DNA of 5,324 nt from assembly GCA_024642645.1 (NCBI GenBank), contig JAHEAS010000298.1, positions 1 to 5,324 of the forward strand. Direction: 5' to 3'. Position 1 is the stretch's first letter, and the number at the start of each line of letters is the position of its first letter. Below the pieces are notes generated by a model. It saw only the letters and a program-made list of their open reading frames with translations. It had not been told where the DNA came from and did not search any database. This document shows, piece by piece, positions 1 through 5,211 of the stretch. Origin of the DNA: Saprospirales bacterium (GTDB lineage Bacteria > Bacteroidota > Bacteroidia > Chitinophagales > Saprospiraceae). The position numbers and the translations under genes were made by a program.

Positions 1-2
1 GG

Positions 3-80
3 CAGGGGGATGAGGAATTAAGCAAAAGCGGTGACGAACTGTATTCGCTGCCTTGGCCGATTAAAAAAATAAGGATTTAA
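3..80 (+). CDS. Possible 3' end of an unidentified gene entering from the left
   Basis: Reading frame 3 is open from the left edge for 25 codons and ends in TAA at 78-80. The peptide ends in YSLPWPIKKIRI and begins with an acidic stretch (GDEELSKSGDEL). Its amino-acid mix looks like a genuine protein tail rather than an antisense shadow, but it is too short to place in a family. It would be convergent with the transposase-like fragment whose stop lies at 89-91, leaving only 8 bp between the two stops. No terminator is visible in that gap. Twenty-five open codons can occur by chance, so this call is tentative. Confidence 0.3.
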   Translation, partial: QGDEELSKSGDELYSLPWPIKKIRI

Positions 81-88
81 AACTGAAT

Positions 89-199
89 TCAAGTTTTTTG
101 AAAGCCATCGACATATTGCTGCATGGATTTCACCACGGCGAACACCTGACTGATGAGTTTGTTGACCATTGCGATTAGTGCCTGCTTGGCGCTTTTGCC
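89..199 (-). pseudogene. C-terminal remnant of an IS110-family-like transposase
   Basis: On the minus strand, one frame gives 36 residues starting GKSAKQALIAMVNKLISQVF and ending DGFQKT before a TGA (complement of 89-91). The pattern GK(x)AK(x)ALIA(x)xxNKL followed by a hydrophobic helix and VKS resembles the extreme C-terminus of IS110-type transposases (Transposase_20 region). This is recognition from memory, not a search. No start codon or upstream catalytic domain exists: reading back, the frame runs directly into rlmF coding DNA, so at most about 10% of a normal transposase of 300-350 residues remains. The likely breakpoint is between 199 and 212, next to the rlmF stop. It may be a decayed insertion, or scar DNA left after deletion of most of an element. 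Chance similarity cannot be excluded at this length. Confidence 0.5.
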
Positions 200-209
200 C
201 CACTCGCTG

Positions 210-1154
210 TCATCTCCGTTGTTGCCCCTCCGACAGAAATGTCCAAGCAACAATGCGGCTCTGCTTGTTGCCTTGTCCCATCGGAAGGGTTTCCACTATT
301 TTTGCCCCCACGGTATTGAGGGCAGCATAAACGCTTTTGAGGTTGGATTCTTTGGAAACCAAGCTGGAAAACCAACGAACGGAATCGGCGAATTCCTTGC
401 TTTGATGTACCATATTCTGCAAGAATCCAACCTCCCCGCCTTCACACCATAACTCATTGTTTTGACCACCGAAATTCAAGACTGGCTTCGTCCCTTTTTT
501 AGGCTTTAGGTTATTTAATTTTCGGCGTGTTCCCGCTTGTGCATCTGCCAATGAAGCATGAAAAGGTGGGTTGCAAATGGTCAATTCGAAGTGTTCTCCC
601 TTTTTGATTATTCCATGAAAAATATCTTTCGGATTTTTCTGTAACCTTATTTCGATATTGCCTTGTATTGCAGGATTTAATTCAATTGTTTTAATGGCAG
701 CTTTAACTGCCGCCGCATCAATATCAGTACCTATAAATGACCAACCATATTCCTTGTTACCAATTATGGGATATATGCAATTGGCGCCAACACCAATATC
801 CAAGCATTTTATTTGAGGCCCTGTTGGGATTTTGCCACGATTACTTTTTGCCAATAAATCTGCAATATAGTGGATATAATCAGCCCTGCCCGGAATAGGC
901 GGGCATAAGTAATTCGGTGGTATGTTCCAGTTTTCAATTTGGTAATAATGCTTTAATAGCGCCGTGTTGAGAGTTATTACGGCTACCGGATTGAAAAAAT
1001 CAATGGATTCGTCACCGTAATCGTTCACCTTCACATAAGGCACCAACGCTGGAAAGCTTTCTACCAATAATCTAAAATCATAACGCTCCCGATGCTTGTT
1101 ACGTGGGTGTAGTTCTGATTTTATTTTCGGATGTTCTTTCTTTTTTGGGAGCAT
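210..1154 (-). CDS. rlmF: 23S rRNA (adenine(1618)-N(6))-methyltransferase RlmF
   Basis: This 314-residue cytoplasmic enzyme transfers a methyl group from S-adenosylmethionine to N6 of A1618 (E. coli numbering) of 23S rRNA. Family landmarks are clear: a basic N-terminus (KKKEHPKIKSELHPRNKHRERYDF, residues 4-27), a conserved NDYGDESIDFFNP block (44-56), PPIPGRADYIHY (85-96), the SAM-binding motif LDIGVGANCIYP (118-129), an acidic motif TDID (143-146), the catalytic N6-adenine motif NPPF (195-198), and the C-terminal GNKQSRIVAWTF (295-306). Length matches the usual ~310 residues. The start is the ATG complement at 1152-1154; the leader before it (AATCAAAAACC) has no Shine-Dalgarno. The protein ends SEGQQRR*, beside the transposase-like fragment, so the last few residues may have been altered by that rearrangement. 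It is divergent from the exporter genes and functionally unrelated to them. Confidence 0.95.
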   Translation of the reverse strand: MLPKKKEHPKIKSELHPRNKHRERYDFRLLVESFPALVPYVKVNDYGDESIDFFNPVAVITLNTALLKHYYQIENWNIPPNYLCPPIPGRADYIHYIADLLAKSNRGKIPTGPQIKCLDIGVGANCIYPIIGNKEYGWSFIGTDIDAAAVKAAIKTIELNPAIQGNIEIRLQKNPKDIFHGIIKKGEHFELTICNPPFHASLADAQAGTRRKLNNLKPKKGTKPVLNFGGQNNELWCEGGEVGFLQNMVHQSKEFADSVRWFSSLVSKESNLKSVYAALNTVGAKIVETLPMGQGNKQSRIVAWTFLSEGQQRR

Positions 1155-1370
1155 GGTTTTTGATTCAATTCAGAGAATGCCAATTGACGATAGATTTGAA
1201 TTATGGGAAACTTTCGCTGAGTTGCTTTTGCAAGCTTGGAAGCTGACACTGTTAGTTGGCAGCCGGAGGATTAATGGAGGTCGGAATTTCATAAACGGAT
1301 TTTTTGTTTTTTATGATAGGGTAAAGGTAGGGTAATGTAGTGGAATTCAACCTTATCAAATCGCACATAG

Positions 1371-1397
1371 ATTCCTAAATTTCGGAAGTATAGGAAT
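1371..1397. repeat. Left copy of a 27-bp dyad flanking the exporter locus
   Basis: ATTCCTAAA (1371-1379) and TATAGGAAT (1389-1397) form an inverted repeat with 8 of 9 positions paired around a 9-nt centre (TTTCGGAAG). A second dyad of the same design lies at 5000-5026, beyond the ATPase gene. The two copies are identical at 22 of 27 positions and have the same arm and centre lengths. No T-run follows, and it lies well upstream of the adaptor gene, so it is not an obvious terminator here. Candidate roles are a REP-like interspersed palindrome, an end of a small non-autonomous element, or a protein-binding site. Confidence 0.6.
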
Positions 1398-1423
1398 ATC
1401 ATTTCCTGAACTTTACCTCAGCC

Positions 1424-1442
1424 TATAATGAGAATTATCATG
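1424..1442. promoter_or_regulatory. Fur-box-like palindromic operator candidate
   Basis: The 19 bp TATAATGAGAATTATCATG match the classical Fur box GATAATGATAATCATTATC at 14 of 19 positions. Its core, 1428-1441 (ATGAGAA/TTATCAT), is a palindrome with 6 of 7 pairs. It can also be read as TATAAT-N4-ATTATC, a spacing seen in some Fur-superfamily sites. It lies 114 bp upstream of the adaptor start and 270 bp upstream of the rlmF start. If functional, it would make the exporter responsive to iron or to another metal or peroxide sensor of the Fur family. The consensus is from proteobacteria, the DNA here is AT-rich, and no regulator gene is in the window, so this remains a candidate. Confidence 0.3.
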
Positions 1443-1555
1443 AGCGTTTTATACCGCCCTTCAAAACATTAAGCTTCATCAAGAGTTTTTTTAGTGCGAC
1501 ATGTAGCATTGAAGCAGTTTTTCGGCTGAATACTATTCAAAGAACCAACTACAAC

Positions 1556-2644
1556 ATGCCCAGATATACTTCCTTCCTGATTTTCCTCAGTTGGATTTAC
1601 CTTACTTCTTGTAAAAAAGCACCAGAACAAATCCAGCCGAGTATCGAGCGGATTTCCGAATCGGTGTATGCCTCCGGCGTCATCAAAAGCAAAAACCAGT
1701 ACCAGGTTTATTCCTCGGTGGGCGGCTTGGTGCAGACCCTGTTGGTGAAGGAGGGTGATGTGGTAAAAAAAGGCGACCCATTGTTCATCATAGAAAACGA
1801 AGCCTCAAAACTGACTGCCGAGAACGCCAAGATTGCCGCCGATTTTGCAGCGCAAAACACCAATGGCGAGCGCTTGCGGGAACTGAAAACTGCTATCGAA
1901 ACCGCCAAGAACGCCATGCTCAACGACTCTCTTCTAGCGGCTCGTCTGCGCAGGTTGTATGCCGATGGGGCGGAAACAAAGGTGAACATGGAGCGGCAAG
2001 AACTCGCCTACACAATTTCCAGGAACAACTACAAAGCTGCCCATGCGAGGTACAGCGACCTGAAAAAACAGCTTGATTTTGCCGCTGCGCAAAGCAAAAA
2101 ACAGCTTTCCATCAGCAATACCCTCGCCGGGAATTATGTGGTGCGCAGCCAAACGGCAGGGCGGGTATACATCATCAGCATCGAGGTGGGCGAGATAGTT
2201 GGTGTGCAAAGCCCAGTGGCCGTCATTGGCGATGCGGAAAGCTTTTTGGCGGAGCTGCAAGTGGATGAATACGACATCATGCGTATCAAAAAAGGGCAGC
2301 AGGTGCTGCTCTCTCTCGATAGCTACAAGGGGCAGGTGTACGAGGCAGCGGTGTCCAAGATTGACCTGATAATGAACGAGCGTACCCGCACTTTCACCAT
2401 CGAGGCGGAGTTCACCAAAGCGCCGCCATTGCTCTACCCGAACCTGACGACGGAGGCTAATGTGGTCATTCAGACGAAGGAAAAGGCACTGACCATTCCA
2501 CGGTCTTATTTGGTGAACGACTCGATAGTGTTGATGCCGAACAAAGAAAAACGGCGCGTGAAAATCGGGCTGAAAGACTACCAAGAAGTGGAAATCCTGA
2601 GCGGCCTCAAAGCAGGCGAAACCATCCTGAAACCCACGCCATGA
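1556..2644 (+). CDS. HlyD/MacA-type periplasmic adaptor, predicted lipoprotein
   Basis: This 362-residue protein is the membrane-fusion (adaptor) subunit of a tripartite exporter. It begins with a short signal peptide (MPRYTSFLIFLSWIY) and a lipobox LTSC, so Cys19 is the likely lipidated residue; the following KKAP lacks an inner-membrane-retention Asp at +2. Residues 51-80 form the first lipoyl half (GGLVQTLLVKEGDVVKKGDPLFIIE). Residues ~84-190 are Ala/Lys/Glu/Leu-rich and suit the helical coiled-coil hairpin. Residues 195-228 give the second lipoyl half (RSQTAGRVYIISIEVGEIVG...VIGD), followed by a beta-barrel region (~229-310) and a membrane-proximal domain ending LSGLKAGETILKP. It overlaps the permease gene by 4 bp (ATGA), indicating translational coupling. 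The ATG lies behind an AC-rich leader (CAACTACAAC) without Shine-Dalgarno. It may be closer to DevB or MacA; the substrate is not predictable. Confidence 0.9.
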   Translation: MPRYTSFLIFLSWIYLTSCKKAPEQIQPSIERISESVYASGVIKSKNQYQVYSSVGGLVQTLLVKEGDVVKKGDPLFIIENEASKLTAENAKIAADFAAQNTNGERLRELKTAIETAKNAMLNDSLLAARLRRLYADGAETKVNMERQELAYTISRNNYKAAHARYSDLKKQLDFAAAQSKKQLSISNTLAGNYVVRSQTAGRVYIISIEVGEIVGVQSPVAVIGDAESFLAELQVDEYDIMRIKKGQQVLLSLDSYKGQVYEAAVSKIDLIMNERTRTFTIEAEFTKAPPLLYPNLTTEANVVIQTKEKALTIPRSYLVNDSIVLMPNKEKRRVKIGLKDYQEVEILSGLKAGETILKPTP

Positions 2645-3900
2645 ACCTAAAACTGATAGCAGAAATAGCGAAAGCACTGCTGCTGGCACGCTGGCGACAA
2701 TCATTGGTGGCAGCTGTGGGGGTAACGTTCAGTATCGCCATGTTCATCGCCCTGTTGGGCTTCATGAACGGCCTGAACGGTCTGCTCGATGGCCTGATGC
2801 TGAACCGGACGCCGCATGTTCGGCTATACAATGACATCCAACCCAACCCCAATCAACCTGTGAACCAAAGCGAGGCATACAAGGGAGGCCATAATTTCAT
2901 CCAATCCATCAAATCGAGTGGCGGCAGGGTGTCGCTTTACAACAACGCCGCCATCATGCAGGCCGTGAAGGCCGACCCAAGGGTATTGGGGCTGGCGCCA
3001 AAAATCTCCGCCCCGGTGCTGTACAACGCCGGCACAATTGACATTACGGGAACCGTCAGCGGCATTGAAGTAGCGGCTGAGAGCCGCCTTTTTGCTTTTG
3101 CCGATTACATGTCGGCAGGCAAGGCGATTGATCTGAAAAACGTGAGTAACAGTATCATTTTGGGTCAAGGCGTGGCTAACAAACTGCTGGCCGAAATCGG
3201 CGACGTGGTGCAGGTCACCACCTCAAAGGGGGAACAGTTGCCGCTGAAAGTGGTTGGCTTTTACCAGTCGGGCATGAAGGCACAAGACGATGTGCAGAGC
3301 TACGCCTCCATTGCCACTGCCCAAAAGTTGCTCGGAGAGGCGAACAATTATATCACTGATATCCAAGTCAAGCTCTACGACCTAACCCAAGCACCAGCCG
3401 TTGCCAAGGAATATGCCCAACGCTTTCAGGTGGATGCCGTGGACATCCAGACCGCCAATGCCGATTTTGAAACGGGAAGTTCCGTTCGTTCACTCATATC
3501 TTATGTGGTGGGCGTGGTGCTGCTCATCGTGGCCGGGTTCGGCATTTACAATATCCTGAACATGATGATTTATGAAAAAATGGACACCATCGCCATCCTT
3601 AAAGCCACCGGATTTTCTGGCAGCGATGTACGGAAAGTATTCCTTGGAATTGCTATTACCATCGGTATACTCGGCGGTCTGGCAGGCTTAATTTTTGGCT
3701 TCCTAGTTTCGCTGCTCATAGACCAAGTGCCCTTTACAACCGCCTCACTTCCGACCGTAACTACCTATCCTATTGATTATAACCCTATTTATTATGCCAT
3801 CGGTTTATTGTTTTCCTTAATTACCACCTATTTAGCCGGAGTTTTCCCTGCCAGAAAAGCGAGTAGGGTGGACCCGGTGGTAATTATTCGGGGGAAGTGA
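2641..3900 (+). CDS. ABC transporter permease, FtsX/MacB type
   Basis: This 419-residue inner-membrane subunit has the four-helix MacB/LolC/DevC layout: TM1 at ~20-45, a large periplasmic domain (~50-282, MacB-PCD-like), then TM2 (~284-309), TM3 (~333-360) and TM4 (~382-403). The cytoplasmic loop after TM2 contains YEKMDTIAILKATGFSGSDVR (311-331), the usual coupling-helix segment that contacts the ATPase. The C-terminus FPARKASRVDPVVIIRGK matches the family ending PAR(x)A(x)xxDPV. No nucleotide-binding motifs are present, so it depends on a separate ATPase, best supplied by the gene at 4251. Its ATG overlaps the stop of the adaptor gene. Length is typical of LolC/E and slightly above DevC. 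Such mechanotransmission systems export lipoproteins, glycolipids, peptides or antibiotics; the sequence does not say which. Confidence 0.92.
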   Translation: MNLKLIAEIAKALLLARWRQSLVAAVGVTFSIAMFIALLGFMNGLNGLLDGLMLNRTPHVRLYNDIQPNPNQPVNQSEAYKGGHNFIQSIKSSGGRVSLYNNAAIMQAVKADPRVLGLAPKISAPVLYNAGTIDITGTVSGIEVAAESRLFAFADYMSAGKAIDLKNVSNSIILGQGVANKLLAEIGDVVQVTTSKGEQLPLKVVGFYQSGMKAQDDVQSYASIATAQKLLGEANNYITDIQVKLYDLTQAPAVAKEYAQRFQVDAVDIQTANADFETGSSVRSLISYVVGVVLLIVAGFGIYNILNMMIYEKMDTIAILKATGFSGSDVRKVFLGIAITIGILGGLAGLIFGFLVSLLIDQVPFTTASLPTVTTYPIDYNPIYYAIGLLFSLITTYLAGVFPARKASRVDPVVIIRGK

Positions 3901-3981
3901 ATTTGGGAATTTGGGAATTAGGGAATTGGGGAATTGGGGAATTGGGGAATTGGGGAATTGGGGAATTGGGGAATTGGGGAA
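3900..3981 (+). repeat. 8-bp tandem repeat (AATTGGGG type), G-quadruplex candidate
   Basis: The repeat starts at the last base of the permease stop codon. The period is exactly 8 bp throughout: AATTTGGG twice, AATTAGGG once, AATTGGGG seven times, then AA. The G-rich strand is the coding strand, so both DNA and mRNA carry seven G4 tracts separated by AATT, enough for intramolecular G-quadruplexes. Variant units sit only at the left end, while the right-hand seven are identical, as expected from recent slippage expansion. Eight is not a multiple of three, so all three frames read through it as an eight-residue GNWGIGEL-like repeat. This explains a spurious 100-codon frame starting at GTG 3897. 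Similar intergenic repeats are, to my recollection, common in Bacteroidota. Confidence 0.9.
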
Positions 3982-4250
3982 CACAACTTGGAAAAGGCAA
4001 TATTAACCCAGGTTACTATAAATGTTACGCAGGAAACAAAACCTTTGAAGCCCTTAATAATAGCCTTGATTTTCCGTTCCTCGGAAAGGTATATTGGATA
4101 AACTCTGTCATTCCAATGAGATGTTATGTGCAACTTACTTCAATTACCCGGATTAAAAACTGGGAATTTTTGACAATCAATTATTTGCGCATTCCATGAA
4201 AATTAAAGCCGAAAAACGTCAAGAAGTTTTGAATCCCCCAAATCCCAATT
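3982..4250. other. AT-rich gap between the repeat and the ATPase gene
   Basis: These 269 bp contain no credible gene. The + frame through it (ending near 4199) and a minus frame (3918-4133) both owe their length to the adjacent repeat. No promoter of the TTTG/TAnnTTTG type with correct spacing was found; the nearest partial element is TAGCCTTG at about 4063-4070, with a TTTG only 13 bp upstream of it. No T-tailed hairpin terminator is seen either. It may be an intra-operon leader for the ATPase mRNA, or insertion debris that split a formerly tighter operon. Confidence 0.6.
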
Positions 4251-4291
4251 ATGATGCAAAAAACAGTTCTACAATCCGAGCATATCAATAA
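4196..4291 (+). CDS. Possible 31-codon leader ORF overlapping the ATPase start
   Basis: ATG at 4196 opens a 31-residue frame (starting MKIKAEKRQEVLNPPNPNYD) that ends with TAA at 4289-4291, out of frame with the ATPase gene and overlapping its first 41 bases. The peptide is basic at the N-terminus and holds a PPNPNY stretch. It is not a known family to me. Its position could couple its translation to ATPase translation, but a frame of this length across a start codon is easily fortuitous. Confidence 0.15.
   Translation: MKIKAEKRQEVLNPPNPNYDAKNSSTIRAYQ
4232..4250 (+). promoter_or_regulatory. C-rich anti-repeat abutting the ATPase start codon
   Basis: The 19 bases AATCCCCCAAATCCCAATT lie immediately before ATG 4251. 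Their reverse complement, AATTGGGATTTGGGGGATT, resembles two units of the upstream AATTGGGG repeat with one bulge and two mismatches. In the mRNA, the repeat at 3900-3981 and this segment could pair and cover the translation-initiation region of the ATPase gene. No Shine-Dalgarno is present. A regulatory role is inferred only from the complementarity and position. Confidence 0.35.
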
Positions 4292-4931
4292 ATACTTCAG
4301 AGACCCGGTGAAGGTACAGGTCTTGAAAGACATTACTATTTCGGTGAACCAGGGCGAATTTGTGGCGGTAACGGGCAAGTCGGGCTGCGGAAAGTCCACG
4401 CTGCTGTACATCCTTTCCACGATGGACACTGACTATGAGGGCGATTTGCGGATTGATGGGGATTTGATGCTGGGAAAGACCGAGCCGCAGTTGGCGAAAA
4501 TCCGCAATGAAAAAATCGGCTTCGTGTTTCAGTTTCACTACTTGCTGAATGAGTTTTCCGTGCTGAAAAACGTGATGTTGCCCGGCCTGAAGCTCCGCAA
4601 ACTTTCCGAAGAAGAATTAAAGCACAAAGCGATGGAACGCCTGAAAATGCTGGGTATCGAAGCCATGGCCCCCAAAATGGCGTACCGACTCTCCGGCGGT
4701 GAAAAGCAGCGGGTAGCCATCGCACGTGCCCTCATCAACGATCCGCTTATCATCATGGGCGACGAGCCGACGGGTAACCTCGACAAAAAGAACGGCGATA
4801 TTGTCTTCGATTTATTCAAGCAGCTCTGCGAGGAATTCAACCAGACCTTGCTCATCGTGACGCACGACCAAACGTTTGCAGAAAATACCCATCGGATTAT
4901 TGAAATGGAGGATGGGCGGATTATTGGGTAG
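4251..4931 (+). CDS. ABC transporter ATP-binding protein, LolD/MacB type
   Basis: This 226-residue cytoplasmic ATPase carries all required motifs: Walker A GKSGCGKST (42-50), Q-loop FVFQ (Gln94), signature LSGGE (147-151), Walker B LIIMGDE (166-172, catalytic Glu172), D-loop NLD (176-178) and switch His205 in VTHD. The Q-loop context FQFHYLLNEFSVLKNV is the hallmark of the LolD/MacB/FtsE branch (LolD: QFHHLLPEFTALENV). It is therefore the expected partner of the FtsX-type permease upstream, although 350 bp lie between them. The gene order adaptor-permease-ATPase is that of cyanobacterial devBCA. ATG 4251 is chosen; ATG 4254 is equally possible because it follows directly. No Shine-Dalgarno is visible. 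Length is normal and no motif is missing, so the protein should be active. Confidence 0.95.
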   Translation: MMQKTVLQSEHINKYFRDPVKVQVLKDITISVNQGEFVAVTGKSGCGKSTLLYILSTMDTDYEGDLRIDGDLMLGKTEPQLAKIRNEKIGFVFQFHYLLNEFSVLKNVMLPGLKLRKLSEEELKHKAMERLKMLGIEAMAPKMAYRLSGGEKQRVAIARALINDPLIIMGDEPTGNLDKKNGDIVFDLFKQLCEEFNQTLLIVTHDQTFAENTHRIIEMEDGRIIG

Positions 4932-4997
4932 TGATAAATGGTTGATGAACTATACGGCGCATTCGGAGTTTTTTGCAAATGCTTTTTGCTCGTCGAA

Positions 4998-5028
4998 GCA
5001 TTCCTAAAATCCAAAAGTTTAGGAATGC
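4998..5028. repeat. Right copy of the flanking dyad; perfect 11-bp hairpin
   Basis: GCATTCCTAAA (4998-5008) and TTTAGGAATGC (5018-5028) are perfect inverted repeats around a 9-nt loop (ATCCAAAAG). The inner 27 bp (5000-5026) match the dyad at 1371-1397 at 22 positions with the same arm and centre lengths. It lies 66 bp after the ATPase stop in the convergent gap before the Asp-box gene. It could end transcripts from both sides, but neither strand has a T-run after the stem, so it is not a canonical intrinsic terminator. The existence of a second copy upstream of the operon argues for a repeat family. Confidence 0.75.
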
Positions 5029-5132
5029 TGTTCTCAGCAATACCATGCGTTAATCAAATGCGAGATATGGATAAAACGCCTGTAAGACTTTGATAAACCG
5101 CCCTCTCGATGGAAGCTGCTGAATGGACAATT

Positions 5133-5162
5133 ATACCTGTTTAATCCATCAAATACCTGTTT
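5133..5162 (+). repeat. Short direct repeat ATACCTGTTT, 20 bp apart
   Basis: ATACCTGTTT occurs at 5133-5142 and again at 5153-5162, so the copies are in phase on the helix at about two turns. The surrounding sequence is AT-rich, with partial repetition of TAATC(C)A downstream of each. It lies in the convergent gap, where no promoter is expected. Two ten-base copies may be chance or a small protein-binding site. Confidence 0.3.
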
Positions 5163-5211
5163 TCTAATCAAAACCTCACGTTAATCCAAAGACCTTGCGC
5201 AGGAGAATTTT

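Larger units (their letters stand above)
1155..1555. other. Divergent intergenic region between rlmF and the exporter
   Basis: These 401 bp separate the start codons of rlmF (minus) and the adaptor gene (plus). They are AT-rich and I see no credible coding frame: the short + frame covering 1096-1335 is partly antisense to rlmF and its peptide resembles no family I know. The region must hold promoters for both directions. I looked for the Bacteroidota -33/-7 pattern (TTTG, about 20 bp, TAnnTTTG) and found only one-mismatch -7 candidates (for example TAGCATTG at 1504-1511) without a partner -33 element, so no promoter is called. A dyad (1371-1397) and a Fur-like palindrome (1424-1442), listed separately, are the recognisable structures. 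Confidence 0.7.

Noticed and set aside
153..452. 99-codon + frame opposite the end of rlmF
   Set aside because: It lies antisense to rlmF and the transposase-like fragment and has no family resemblance.
1504..1511. Bacteroidota -7 promoter element (TAGCATTG) for the adaptor gene
   Set aside because: It has one mismatch to TAnnTTTG, but no TTTG-type -33 element lies about 20 bp upstream.
1934..2704. 256-codon minus frame opposite the adaptor gene
   Set aside because: It is an antisense shadow of a well-supported HlyD-type gene, rich in His/Phe/Arg as expected for reverse-frame artefacts.
3900..3981. CRISPR array
   Set aside because: The units are 8 bp and contiguous with no spacers; this is a simple tandem repeat.
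3918..4133. 71-codon minus frame with PIPQFPNS repeats
   Set aside because: It is the antisense reading of the same tandem repeat, with an unrecognisable N-terminal part.
3897..4199. 100-codon + frame starting GTG at the permease stop, encoding GNWGIGEL-like repeats
   Set aside because: The length comes from the 8-bp repeat, which has no stop in any frame; the rest resembles no protein family. The overlap of its GTG with the permease TGA is coincidental.
4538..5014. 158-codon minus frame opposite the ATPase 3' half and reaching into the downstream dyad
   Set aside because: It is mostly antisense to an intact ATPase; the Ser-rich composition reflects the complementary frame.
4998..5028. Canonical Rho-independent terminator of the ATPase gene
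   Set aside because: The stem is perfect, but no T-run follows on either strand, and a similar dyad occurs upstream of the operon. It is kept as a repeat with only a possible termination role.
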